Of a stretch of 64,000 nt of DNA, positions 27,631 through 37,243 are shown one piece after another. Below the pieces are notes generated by a model that did no database searches, was not told where the DNA came from, and saw nothing but the letters and a program-made list of their open reading frames with translations. The DNA is from Hyphomonadaceae bacterium UBA1933 (GTDB taxonomy: Bacteria; Pseudomonadota; Alphaproteobacteria; Caulobacterales; Aquidulcibacteraceae). The translations under genes and the position numbers were made by a program. How positions within the stretch are numbered: position 1 is the first letter of the stretch; each line of letters starts with the position of its first letter. The DNA is taken from NCBI GenBank assembly GCA_002337085.1, contig DDFH01000003.1, positions 434,001 to 498,000 of the forward strand. Reading direction: 5' to 3'.

Positions 27631-28967
27631 CTGGAAATAACCTTGTAAGCAAAAGCGACGTGAATTTGCCAGACATTGTTCCACATACTTCTCCGATGCT
27701 GGAAACAATCACAGCTGCTCTAGGTGTGAATAGAAACTTACTTCCTAGTAGTGACCAAATTTCTCATGCTTGGGGTAACTTACCACGCCTCCTTTCAAGG
27801 ATTCCACCAGAGCTAAGGGACGAGGGTTTGATAAGAATGTGCGTCGCAGTTGCCAGCGGCCTTTTTGATAGCGGAATAAACTATGCTTGGAATGCAGCAG
27901 TTATTGAGCTCAGGCAAAAAGTTAGGCGCTTCGGGATAAACATTATTCCACAAATCATCAGCCGAGATTTTGATGAAAAAAAGCTATTGGATCTTAAAGA
28001 TAGTGAATTGTTGGATTTGTGTTTGCGACTAAATCTAGTTTCAGAACACGGATTCTTTATGCTGGATCAGTGCAGAGATATACGAAATAATTTTTCATCA
28101 GCGCATCCAGCGATAGGCAATTTAGATGAAGATGAATTTGTAAATTTTGTGAATCGTGTTGCACGCTACGCCCTCAACAATGAACAAAATTTAGAGGCAG
28201 TTGATATTCAAGGTCTAGCTTCTTCCATAAATGTTGGGGGATTCAATGAAGATCAATATCGAGTTTGGTGCGAACGGATTGACAAGACCTTTGAAGCACA
28301 GCGCGAAACTATAGTCGGAATGTTGCATGGCATTTATTGCGACCCCAGTAAAAGTCAGGAAACTAGGGTCAACGCAATCACAATTTGCCTGAGAGTAAAA
28401 CAAAAATTCACTCCGAGTATCTATTCAATTTTAATAAATCGACATCAAGATTATCAGGCCAAGGGCGAGGTTGATCGCCATAAAGCATCACAGTCATTTT
28501 TTGAGCAAATTGGAATACTTGGCCTGCTTTCAGAAGTTGAGCGACACTCCATAATATCAAATGCATGCAAAAAGTTGGTGTCGGTTCATAATAGTTACGA
28601 CAATTTTTATAATGAACAGCCATTTGCCGAGCGCTTGCAAATAATAGTTGCTAACCAAGCGGTTCCTTTTACAGCACAGCACGAATTTGTAGAATCGGTA
28701 TTACTTTGCGCAGTAGGAAACCGATATGGAACTGCGCAATCTGCCGAAGCTCATTATGATAACTTGATTCAAGGCTTCTCACCTCGTGAGATCCAAATTA
28801 TGCTTGAACTACCAGACTACCAAAATGTTTTATCAATGAGAATAAAAGGTTATCAGAGGTGCAAGAATAAATTTATTGATTTAGTTGCGCTTTTGAAACC
28901 CGAAAGCATTCCAACACCATCCAAAAGTCAATATGAGAAATGGATAAAAATGAAAGCTACAAATTGA
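27627..28967 (+). CDS. Defence-operon protein with HEPN-like R-x6-H motif
   Basis: 446 residues, not a family I can name. Its ATG overlaps the methyltransferase stop by four bases, and its own stop overlaps the helicase start, so it is locked into the operon. Mostly helical. Residues 150-164 read RDIRNNFSSAHPAIG: R153 followed by Asn and then H160 fits the R-x4-6-H active-site pattern of HEPN ribonucleases, and helical sequence follows. The remaining 280 residues are helical with no known motif. HEPN assignment is inference from this motif and context. Confidence 0.7.
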   Translation: MTGNNLVSKSDVNLPDIVPHTSPMLETITAALGVNRNLLPSSDQISHAWGNLPRLLSRIPPELRDEGLIRMCVAVASGLFDSGINYAWNAAVIELRQKVRRFGINIIPQIISRDFDEKKLLDLKDSELLDLCLRLNLVSEHGFFMLDQCRDIRNNFSSAHPAIGNLDEDEFVNFVNRVARYALNNEQNLEAVDIQGLASSINVGGFNEDQYRVWCERIDKTFEAQRETIVGMLHGIYCDPSKSQETRVNAITICLRVKQKFTPSIYSILINRHQDYQAKGEVDRHKASQSFFEQIGILGLLSEVERHSIISNACKKLVSVHNSYDNFYNEQPFAERLQIIVANQAVPFTAQHEFVESVLLCAVGNRYGTAQSAEAHYDNLIQGFSPREIQIMLELPDYQNVLSMRIKGYQRCKNKFIDLVALLKPESIPTPSKSQYEKWIKMKATN

Positions 28968-30886
28968 TGCCAAATTTAGTTGATGTTACATACGCCCAAA
29001 CTGGCGAAAGCACGAGTATCAATCAAATGGGTATGCGTGAAATGCAAGAACGTGCCTATTCGGCCCGCGATGCGCAATATCTATTACTTAAAGCCCCTCC
29101 CGCCTCAGGCAAATCACGCGCATTAATGTTTATTGCTTTGGATAAATTATACAAACAAGGCATTACAAAAGTTATTGTTGCGGTTCCCGAAAAATCAATT
29201 GGTGGGTCGTTTGGAAAAACAGACCTAAAATCCCATGGTTTTTTTGCGAACTGGGAGCCAAATGAAGAATATAACCTATGCACCGCTGGTGGCGATAATA
29301 GCAAAGTTAAAGCGTTCAAACGATTTTTAGATAGTGATGAACGCATTTTGATATGCACCCATGCAACATTGCGCTTTGCCTTTGAGGAATTGGAAGACGA
29401 AAAATTTAACGACACACTTTTGGCAATCGATGAATTCCATCATGTGTCTGCGGATAAAGACAATAGTCGTTTGGGCAATTTGCTACATTCCTTAACATCT
29501 AAGTCTAATGTCCATATCGTTGCTATGACTGGTTCTTATTTCCGTGGTGACGGCGTGCCAGTTTTGCTTCCAGAAGACGAAGAAAAATTCACCAAAATAA
29601 CCTATAATTATTATGAGCAACTGAATGGTTATACTTATCTGAAATCACTCGGTATCGGTTATCATTTTTATCAAGGGCGATATACAAGCGCAATTAATGA
29701 AATTCTTGATACAAACAAGAAAACAATTTTGCACATTCCAAATGTTAATGCTGGCGAGTCGACAAAAGACAAATATCAAGAAGTTGATACTATTTTGGAC
29801 AAAATTGGTGATGTCGTTAGCCAAGATTCAAATACTGGAATAATTTCATTAAAGCGGCATTTGGACGGAAAAATTCTTAAAGTGGCAAACTTGGTTGAAG
29901 AAAGCGGTCGTGAGTGTGTTGTAGAATATTTGCGCAATGTCAAATCTGAGGATGATATGGATTTAATTATCGCGCTTGGAATGGCGAAGGAAGGGTTTGA
30001 TTGGCCCTATTGTGAACACGCACTTACTGTTGGTTATCGCGGCTCATTAACCGAAGTTATTCAAATTATTGGTCGCTGCACGCGCGATAGTGCAAACAAG
30101 ACCCATGCACAATTTACAAATCTTATTGCCCAGCCAGATGCCGCTGATGATTTGGTTACATTGTCGGTCAATAATATGCTTAAGGCGATAACTTGTTCAC
30201 TTTTGATGGAGCAAGTTCTTGCGCCGAATTTTAAGTTCAAAACAAAAGTTTCAGATGATGATGAAGCCAAAGCTGGCGAAATCAAGATTCGCGGCTTCAA
30301 AGAACCTTCGTCAAAACGAGTGCGCGATATTATTGAATCCGACTTGAATGACCTTAAAGCGTCAATACTTCAAGACGATAAAATCATTAAGGCATTGCCG
30401 GGCAATGTTGACCCCGAAGTTATAAATAAAGTTATGATTCCAAAAATTATTAGAATCAAATACCCCGAACTTTCTGACGAAGAAGTAGAAGAAGTGCGCC
30501 AACATGTTATCGTTGATTCAGTTGTTAAGAACGGCGAAATAAAAGAAACTGGCGATCAAAAATTTATTCGTATGGCTGGTAAATTCGTCAATATTGATGA
30601 CTTGCATATTGACCTTATTGATAGCATTAACCCATTTCAAAAAGCATTTGAGATTTTGTCTAAATCTGTGACAGCGCGTGTATTCAGGGTTATTCAAGAG
30701 GCTATTGAAGCGACACGAATTCAAATGACCGACGATGAGGCACTAATTTTGTGGCCAAAAATTAAGAGCTTTGTTCAAAATAGCGGTGGCAATGAACCAA
30801 ATATTTCTTCCATAGACCCGCTAGAGCGGCGTTTGGCGGAAGCATTGGTATATATTAAGGCTCAGCGTAGAACTCAGGGGGTTTGA
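28967..30886 (+). CDS. DExH-box superfamily 2 helicase
   Basis: About 639 residues. Motif I APPASGKSRAL (about 43-53), motif II AIDEFHHVS (DEFH), motif III AMTGSYFRG and motif VI QIIGRCTRDS give a complete SF2 ATPase of the restriction/DEAD-like type. The 28967 ATG overlaps the previous stop as TGATG; an ATG at 28940 is also in frame and would add nine residues. A C-terminal domain of about 230 residues is unassigned. It would translocate on or unwind DNA for its neighbours. Confidence 0.85.
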   Translation: MPNLVDVTYAQTGESTSINQMGMREMQERAYSARDAQYLLLKAPPASGKSRALMFIALDKLYKQGITKVIVAVPEKSIGGSFGKTDLKSHGFFANWEPNEEYNLCTAGGDNSKVKAFKRFLDSDERILICTHATLRFAFEELEDEKFNDTLLAIDEFHHVSADKDNSRLGNLLHSLTSKSNVHIVAMTGSYFRGDGVPVLLPEDEEKFTKITYNYYEQLNGYTYLKSLGIGYHFYQGRYTSAINEILDTNKKTILHIPNVNAGESTKDKYQEVDTILDKIGDVVSQDSNTGIISLKRHLDGKILKVANLVEESGRECVVEYLRNVKSEDDMDLIIALGMAKEGFDWPYCEHALTVGYRGSLTEVIQIIGRCTRDSANKTHAQFTNLIAQPDAADDLVTLSVNNMLKAITCSLLMEQVLAPNFKFKTKVSDDDEAKAGEIKIRGFKEPSSKRVRDIIESDLNDLKASILQDDKIIKALPGNVDPEVINKVMIPKIIRIKYPELSDEEVEEVRQHVIVDSVVKNGEIKETGDQKFIRMAGKFVNIDDLHIDLIDSINPFQKAFEILSKSVTARVFRVIQEAIEATRIQMTDDEALILWPKIKSFVQNSGGNEPNISSIDPLERRLAEALVYIKAQRRTQGV

Positions 30887-30887
30887 T

Positions 30888-32066
30888 GTGGAGCGCGAAG
30901 ACTTATTAAAACTTATTGAAGATGATGACCTTGGGCTACTAAAGGTCAAGCCAAGGGTGTCTTCTGTTGCAAGTGCCGACGAACGTTTAATTAGCTCTTT
31001 TGAAGAAATCAATAAATTTATCGCTGAAAATAGCCGAGAGCCAAAAGCTGGTTCTGGCATACAAGAGCATCAATTGTATTCTAGGTTAAAGGGCATTCGC
31101 GAAAGCCAAGATAAAATGTTGGCGTTAAAACAATTTGACGTTCATAATCTACTTGATTGTGAGGTGAAGGAAATAAACTCAATTTCTGATATTTTCGAAG
31201 ATGATGATTTAGGAATACTTGATGATATTCCCGAAAGCATTTTTATGCTTAAGCATGTTAAGCCAAGTTCAAGGGAAGCCGCAGAGTATATATCAAAACG
31301 CAAAAAATGTGCTGATTTTGACAAATATGAGCACCTGTTCCCTAAGGTTCACGAAGAATTGAGGCAGGGTTATCGAACAATTAGAAAATTCAATGATAAA
31401 GGCGAAAACCTTCAAGAAGGACATTTCTACGTTTTATCGGGAATGCTCTTGTATTTGGAACAAGTCGATATAACGTCCGAAGAGAAGACAGTTAATGGCA
31501 AGCGTTATAGAAAAGACGGCAGAACAAGATGTATTTTCGAAAATGGCACCGAATCTGATATGTTATATAGGTCTTTGGCAAAGGCACTTTATCAAGATGG
31601 CAGGATAGTCACTGAACATAAAGAACGTCTTTTAGATGAAATTTCTGACCTCACCGATGAAGACGAAGAAACTGGTTATATATATGTCGTGAAATCTTTG
31701 AGCGAAAGCCCTGAGATTAGTTCGATAAAGAATTTATACAAAATCGGCTTTTCAAGTGTTCCTGTTGAGCAACGGATTAAAAATGCTGAGAGAGAGCCAA
31801 CATACCTCATGGCACCAGTTTTGATTGTTTCAGCCTATCGATGCTTCAATATGAACCCTCAAAAATTAGAACAATTATTGCATAATTTTTTTGGATCTTC
31901 GTGCCTAAATATTGACGTTTATGATGCAAATGGAAAAAGATTTGTGCCGAGGGAATGGTTTGTTGCGCCTTTTGGTGTCATTGAAAAGTCGATTGAGTTG
32001 ATTATAAATGGTGAAATCATACATTATAAATTTGACGTGGAAGCGCAAATTATTTCTTCGCGATGA
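30888..32066 (+). CDS. GIY-YIG nuclease-domain protein (T5orf172-like)
   Basis: 392 residues from a GTG start one base after the helicase stop (AGGGGG upstream). The C-terminal third carries a GIY-YIG fold: GYIYV at 263-267, YKIG at 284-287, conserved Arg at 296 in VEQRIKNAE, and catalytic Glu at 328 in KLEQLLHNFF. The N-terminal 250 residues are acidic with two similar DDDLG-containing segments (12-16 and 105-109) that may be binding repeats. It would be the DNA-cutting arm of the operon. Convergent with the relaxase, 17 bases apart. Confidence 0.82.
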   Translation: MEREDLLKLIEDDDLGLLKVKPRVSSVASADERLISSFEEINKFIAENSREPKAGSGIQEHQLYSRLKGIRESQDKMLALKQFDVHNLLDCEVKEINSISDIFEDDDLGILDDIPESIFMLKHVKPSSREAAEYISKRKKCADFDKYEHLFPKVHEELRQGYRTIRKFNDKGENLQEGHFYVLSGMLLYLEQVDITSEEKTVNGKRYRKDGRTRCIFENGTESDMLYRSLAKALYQDGRIVTEHKERLLDEISDLTDEDEETGYIYVVKSLSESPEISSIKNLYKIGFSSVPVEQRIKNAEREPTYLMAPVLIVSAYRCFNMNPQKLEQLLHNFFGSSCLNIDVYDANGKRFVPREWFVAPFGVIEKSIELIINGEIIHYKFDVEAQIISSR

Positions 32067-32083
32067 AGAGTTAACCATTTGCG

Positions 32084-34849
32084 CTATAAAATTAGGCCAC
32101 TTCCAGAAGCTATCCCAATTTTGTTATTATTGATTTCAATCGCCACCTGCTTCTCGCCACTTCTTTCCTGAATTGCGCGGACGAGTTTTTCGCGATTGTC
32201 GGTGTAGATTGTGGTGGTTTCTTTGGCGCGGGAGATGGCGACATAGAAACTCTTTTGGTCGATTAGGTTGGTTGCAGTGCTTTCGGCGTTTAGGATTACG
32301 TTTTGCGCGGTGCGCCCTTGTGCGGCGAAGGCAGTTAGGACGTAATTATGGGTGATGTGTTGGTCTTTGGCGTTGTCGAGATTGAGCGTGATTTTTCGAT
32401 TATTTGTGGATTTTAGAATGATTTCGCGCTTTTCCGCGTCCACATTAACTACTTCGGCTTGTTGCCCATTTATACGTTCTAATGCGCGGTCATTTTTAGT
32501 GAATTGGATTTTATCGCCTTTTTGGAAGTCGATGGTTTCGGCGGTATAGCTTTGGGATTTGCTTGCGCCCCATTGTTTAATTCGCCAGTCGATTTCTTGC
32601 CCGTCTTTGCTTCCAAGCATGATTGCATTTTTCTTTGCGTCAATGGCCTTGATTTCATAGGCCTGGTCTTTGGCAATTCCTTTATGCTCGTAGTCTTTTG
32701 TGAAGATGATAGTGTTGCCAATTTCATAAGAATAAATATCCTTGGCTTCGACCTTTGTAAGGTCGCGCGAGATGAGGCGTTGAGATTGGGCTTTATCGCC
32801 ACTTAATATTCCCTTTTCGGCAAGGCGTTCACGAATTTGCCTTGTAAGCTCATTCCTGCCTTCGCGTGATGGTTCAATGATAAGGGTTTTGCGCCTCTGG
32901 GCTTCATCAAGATTTGCATAATCGTGCGCAATTTGCGCAAAGCGTTCTTCGCGTGTTGCATATTCAATGATTTTGCCTCCACCATTATCAATGGCTGCTA
33001 GTGCTTTCTTTGCATCACCTTCAAGGCTTGCCATAACAGCTGCCTTTGCCTGTTCATTGGTTTGGCGCAAGATATTGGTTAGCTTGGCGGTTTCAATGCC
33101 GATATCTTGAAGTTGGTTAAAAGCTGCGCCTGCCTCAATGGAACCAAGTTGCGCGGTATCACCAACCAATAAAACCCGCGCTTTATATTTTTCCGCTTGT
33201 TCAAATAATTGCGCCATGTTTTTGGTTGAGATTAAGGATGCTTCGTCAACTATCCATAATCTATCATTATCATTGCTTGCGCCTGATGATAATAAATGCC
33301 CTGCCAATGTATCCGCATTTGTGCCAAGTGCTTCGCCCAACACCTGTGCCGCCGATGCAGTTGGCGCAAGGGCGGTGACTTTAATTCCTTTATCATTGGC
33401 TTCTTTGGCAATCGTGGCAAGAACGGTAGAGGTCTTTGCGGTTCCGGCACTCCCTTGAAGCGCAATAATATTATTTTTGGAAGTTAATATCTGTGCGGTT
33501 GCTTGGCGTTGTTCATCATTCCATTCATGCCCATTATGTCCACTTTTGATTTCCGCATTGGCAATTGCCGCACCTGCTTCAAAAGGTGATAAAATCGGTT
33601 GCGCCTGTGACCTCGCATTATTTTCAAGCGCAAGCATTTTGGCTTCGGTTTCAATACTTATTCTTGAAGTATATCCTTTGAAACTTGCGCCACGCTTGTC
33701 GATATAATCACGGGTTTCAAGGTCGGCGATTTTTTTGGCGCGGTTAATTGCCTTGGTAATATCATTGTGGGCAATGCCGCCATTGGCAAACTTACCTGCC
33801 GCCTCATGTAGGGCAATGGTTGAGAATACTGATTGGCGTTCTGATAATGTTGCAATGGCTTGATTTAGGGCTTTGTCTGCCTCAACTTCTTTTTCAAAGA
33901 TATGCGCTAAATTAAGATTATTGCCTATCTCAATTTGTTTGGCATTTTCTTTTGCTTCCGCAATGATTTGTATCCTTGCGACTTCATTCCAACCCAATTC
34001 ATCGGCAATGCGTCGCCATTCATGGATAAGCTCTGAATGGGTGACCTTTTGCTTCTTTTGGCGTGTATCGAGGGCGGCAATTTGTTTTTCTGCGGCACTT
34101 GCGTCTTTTCGGGTTTTGCCACGTTCCGCAAGCCTTGCTTCGATTGCCGCACTTCTGTTGCTAAAGGCGGTTAGGATATTCTCATCAATGCCTGCAATCT
34201 CAAACGTGCTATCCTTACCCCAAGTGATTTCATAGCCAAGGGATTTTGCACCCTCTGCAAGCTCCTGCCGATAGATTGCGCCAAGCGACTTTTGAAGTTG
34301 GTAAAAGGCGCGCGGTTCAAGGCTGCGCCGTTTTCCTTCCGCGTCTAGGGTCATGTTTAAGATAACATTATGCGAATGAAGTTGCGGATCAACATCGCGG
34401 CTTGTGCCATGCCTGAAACTTGCGATAACAAGATTTTCGGTATTTTCACGCCTTATGCTGCCATCTTCACGAATGCGCGTAACCGCCAGATGTTCTTCCA
34501 CCATTGAAAGGGCGGTTTGCACAGCCTTTTCATGAACATCAATCAATCTTCTATCACCTGCAACCTCGGCAAGGACGGAAACAGATTTTGGCGCACTGAA
34601 GGTTAAGTCCCAACCCGGGTGGTGTTCAAGCTCACCATCACGCATAGTGCCAAGCTGTTGACCAGCAACCTTGCCTTCAAGCAAGGCTTTGAATGTATCA
34701 CCATCGACTTCACCCGATAGACCTAATTCTTCGGCACCTTTACCAAGCCATTTGGAATAGGCTGTGTCATTTTCAGAATAATAATCATCAAGTTCATAAT
34801 AGCTTGCGGCCTGTGCGGAATTAGTAAGAGCTGAAATAGTTGCAACCAT
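32084..34849 (-). CDS. MobF conjugative relaxase/helicase (TrwC-like)
   Basis: 921 residues. N-terminal HUH relaxase: Tyr pairs at 17-18 and 23-24, KGAEELGLSG, and the metal His set H147, H158 and H160 (RHGTS...PQLHSH). The C-terminal RecD-type helicase has Walker A GSAGTAKTS, WIVDEAS, and LVGDTAQLG. It nicks oriT, stays bound to the transferred strand and unwinds it. Starts in a TAATG overlap with the coupling-protein stop. Confidence 0.93.
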   Translation of the reverse strand: MVATISALTNSAQAASYYELDDYYSENDTAYSKWLGKGAEELGLSGEVDGDTFKALLEGKVAGQQLGTMRDGELEHHPGWDLTFSAPKSVSVLAEVAGDRRLIDVHEKAVQTALSMVEEHLAVTRIREDGSIRRENTENLVIASFRHGTSRDVDPQLHSHNVILNMTLDAEGKRRSLEPRAFYQLQKSLGAIYRQELAEGAKSLGYEITWGKDSTFEIAGIDENILTAFSNRSAAIEARLAERGKTRKDASAAEKQIAALDTRQKKQKVTHSELIHEWRRIADELGWNEVARIQIIAEAKENAKQIEIGNNLNLAHIFEKEVEADKALNQAIATLSERQSVFSTIALHEAAGKFANGGIAHNDITKAINRAKKIADLETRDYIDKRGASFKGYTSRISIETEAKMLALENNARSQAQPILSPFEAGAAIANAEIKSGHNGHEWNDEQRQATAQILTSKNNIIALQGSAGTAKTSTVLATIAKEANDKGIKVTALAPTASAAQVLGEALGTNADTLAGHLLSSGASNDNDRLWIVDEASLISTKNMAQLFEQAEKYKARVLLVGDTAQLGSIEAGAAFNQLQDIGIETAKLTNILRQTNEQAKAAVMASLEGDAKKALAAIDNGGGKIIEYATREERFAQIAHDYANLDEAQRRKTLIIEPSREGRNELTRQIRERLAEKGILSGDKAQSQRLISRDLTKVEAKDIYSYEIGNTIIFTKDYEHKGIAKDQAYEIKAIDAKKNAIMLGSKDGQEIDWRIKQWGASKSQSYTAETIDFQKGDKIQFTKNDRALERINGQQAEVVNVDAEKREIILKSTNNRKITLNLDNAKDQHITHNYVLTAFAAQGRTAQNVILNAESTATNLIDQKSFYVAISRAKETTTIYTDNREKLVRAIQERSGEKQVAIEINNNKIGIASGSGLIL

Positions 34850-36672
34850 TATACTGGCCCTCCTGAAAGTGAGATAATGCTATTTTGCTGATTTTCACTA
34901 TTCATCTGCCCCCATAGGGTCAGCGATATATCAATTGGGATAAAGCGTTCATTCCGTGCGCTTCCACGTGCCGCAATATGCGCATTGGTTAGCTTTATCT
35001 TGGCGCAAGGCAGGCCATCAGGGAAAAGCAAATAGGCTTGATGCTTCTCAAGGCGTAATTCACTTTCCAAAACCGCCGCACGAATTTGGCGGGATGTCGA
35101 TAATGTTTTGTTGAATTTGCCAGTATTGGGATCAATGGTTTCGGAAAGGGTAGAAATTTCAACTTCAACTTTGCCAATTGTGTCTGATGCCCAAGAACGG
35201 CTTTCTTCATCCACAAGCTGCATGAACAGCTTTGTATTGCAATTACCAAGCATAGCTTCGGCAATCTCTTTGCCATAGCGATTGCGCATTTGCCCAATGG
35301 CTTGGAAGGTTAGAATAACTGCTGCACCAAACTTGCGACCTTCGGGAAGCAAGCGAGTTAAATTATCGACCCTTGGCAAATCTGCAATTTCATCGAGAAT
35401 GAACCATACACGCTTATCATGTGATGGATTAAGTCCAAGGCAAGCCGATGACGCGCATTCAAGCCACAAAGCCATTAAAGGCTTTATGGCATCAAAATAA
35501 TCTTCTTTGCGTGGAATGAATATCCAAGGCTTTTGCCCCGATAGATTATCAAGATTTTTAAAATATTCAGAGAATGAAAATGGCTTTTCATTTTCGTTTG
35601 GATTTGCACGCAAGAACATTAGCAAGTTACACGCCTTACTGAGCATGAATAAAACTGAACCAGTCGCCTTATCTGCATCATCCGCAAAAATACGTGCTGA
35701 CGATGTATTGGATAGCCAAACTTCCAATTCCTCGCGCTTCATAAATTGCAAAGTATTCAATAATTCCAGCGGCGTGCATTTGCCACTTTCCCATAATTTA
35801 CGAATTATATTCGCGACCATGCCCCTTGCAGCCTCCAACCATATATCTCTATCCCTATCATGGGTCTCGTTTATCAAATATCTGGCAATCATATCTGCGT
35901 TGGCAGGATGATTAATTTCATCAAATGGATTCCAATAAGCACCACGTTCGTCAAATGGGTTAAAAATTATGTCCCCGCGCATTGGATTGTAATAATTGGC
36001 GATAAATTCGCCTGAAGTATCATATACAATCGCCGCCTGACCACGCGCTTCAATGCCATCAAGCATTTGCCGAAGCGCGGTTGTTTTTCCTGAACCCGTT
36101 GTGCCAATCATTGCTAAATGTCGTGTTTCAAGCGAGGTTGGAATTGACACTTTGCCTATGGTCAATTGATAAGTGTTTTCTTTTTCATAAGTTAGCTTTG
36201 CAAGCTCGTTCTCATTTACCAGAGTAGAACCAGCAATAACCCTGTCAGCTAAAAGCTTTTGTTCGCTCTTGCGACGATAGTTTGCAGTCGACACTAAGCC
36301 TGTAAGCCCTAGAGCAAATCCAATCATTCCACCTAAAGCAAGGCGTTTTGCCGTATAATGGCTAACCTTTTTAAGAAATGAATTTCTTGCCCATAGCTTT
36401 GCACCTTTGCGGAAAGATTTGCCCGACCATGTGATTTTGATAATTGGGTTTATGTTGCTTTCATGGAAGGCAAAATTAAGAACATTTGAGAGGGCATATT
36501 TGCTTGAGGCTTCAAGGTAGTTTTTAGGGGTGAATAAATATCCTGTAACCGCCGCACCCGCCAATGCACTGGCAAGTAAGGTGGATGCGATAAATCTGGA
36601 TTTTATCGCGCTATCATTTAGGTTCTTCTTTTTGAGTGCTTCGGCATGGGCTGAATACAAATTATTGTTCAT
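34849..36672 (-). CDS. traD: Type IV coupling protein (TraD/TrwB-like)
   Basis: 607 residues from the ATG at 36672, which has a perfect AGGAGG site; the longer frame would run back through the upstream gene. Two N-terminal membrane helices (about 20-40 and 110-130) precede an FtsK/HerA-like ATPase with Walker A IGTTGSGKTTALRQ, YDTSGEFI and Walker B VWFILDEIADLP. Hexameric pump that delivers the relaxosome to a secretion channel. The gene overlaps both neighbours, forming a mob operon. Confidence 0.92.
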   Translation of the reverse strand: MNNNLYSAHAEALKKKNLNDSAIKSRFIASTLLASALAGAAVTGYLFTPKNYLEASSKYALSNVLNFAFHESNINPIIKITWSGKSFRKGAKLWARNSFLKKVSHYTAKRLALGGMIGFALGLTGLVSTANYRRKSEQKLLADRVIAGSTLVNENELAKLTYEKENTYQLTIGKVSIPTSLETRHLAMIGTTGSGKTTALRQMLDGIEARGQAAIVYDTSGEFIANYYNPMRGDIIFNPFDERGAYWNPFDEINHPANADMIARYLINETHDRDRDIWLEAARGMVANIIRKLWESGKCTPLELLNTLQFMKREELEVWLSNTSSARIFADDADKATGSVLFMLSKACNLLMFLRANPNENEKPFSFSEYFKNLDNLSGQKPWIFIPRKEDYFDAIKPLMALWLECASSACLGLNPSHDKRVWFILDEIADLPRVDNLTRLLPEGRKFGAAVILTFQAIGQMRNRYGKEIAEAMLGNCNTKLFMQLVDEESRSWASDTIGKVEVEISTLSETIDPNTGKFNKTLSTSRQIRAAVLESELRLEKHQAYLLFPDGLPCAKIKLTNAHIAARGSARNERFIPIDISLTLWGQMNSENQQNSIISLSGGPV

Positions 36673-37036
36673 CAAAACCTCCTGTAAGGTTGATTTGGCG
36701 GTTGAACGCCTGTTGAATTTCATGGTTGATTTTTGCTTCATCAATTTTGTGTGATGAAGTTGCAATTCGTGAATATGAATAGGCCGCGCAAGCTACATAA
36801 AGCGTGCGCTCAATTAGCTTTTCCAAGTGAACTATCCGCGCATTTAGCGCGCCAATTTGAGTAGCTATTTGATTGGTAGTTTTCAAAAGGTCTTCGCCGC
36901 CCAAAATTGTTGAAAGCCCAACTTTAACGGATTGCTGAAGTAGGGAATAAGCGGAAATATTTTTAGCCTTTGCATGACGTTTTAAAGCCTCATCTAAAGC
37001 TAATTCGAGCCTGATTGAATGCTGAATATGTTTCAT
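36662..37036 (-). CDS. Small mobilization accessory protein
   Basis: 124 residues, start at 37036 with AAGGAG eight bases upstream. An N-terminal ribbon-helix-helix-like segment (KHIQHSIRLELALDEALKRH) suits oriT DNA binding, and a middle helix pair (NQIATQIGALNARIVHLEKL) suits dimerisation. It fits the role of TrwA/MobC-type relaxosome proteins; the name is inferred from position. The end overlaps the coupling-protein start by 11 bases. Confidence 0.65.
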   Translation of the reverse strand: MKHIQHSIRLELALDEALKRHAKAKNISAYSLLQQSVKVGLSTILGGEDLLKTTNQIATQIGALNARIVHLEKLIERTLYVACAAYSYSRIATSSHKIDEAKINHEIQQAFNRQINLTGGFDEQ

Positions 37037-37060
37037 TGCGCCGCTCCTTGGCGGTTCCAA

Positions 37061-37243
37061 AACGCACCCTCAAAAATCATTGTAAAATCAACAAATTGCG
37101 CCCTTATATATCGAGCGCAATCTAATCGCACTCTCGCCAACCCCTTTAAGCAAGCCGCAGGCCAGTGCCTGAGGTGTGTTCTATAATCCCCACTCCAAGC
37201 CAAAGGCTTGGAGCTGATTTTTGAGCTTGAAACAGGCTTAATA
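37061..37243. other. Candidate origin of transfer
   Basis: A gene-free 183 bases just upstream of the mob operon with three inverted repeats: ATTGCGC/GCGCAAT (37095-37101 and 37115-37121), CAGGC-CAGT-GCCTG (37158-37171) and a perfect 9-bp CTCCAAGCC/GGCTTGGAG hairpin (37193-37213). After the second hairpin, AGGTGTGTTCTATAATCC resembles nic regions of MobF plasmids (F GGTGTGGTGC; R388 TTGTCTATAGCC). Location and structure fit oriT; the exact nic is a guess. Confidence 0.5.

Noticed and set aside
37193..37213. Perfect 9-bp hairpin as a transcription terminator
   Set aside because: The T run is on the plus strand while flanking genes are on the minus strand, so it fits a transfer-origin hairpin better.
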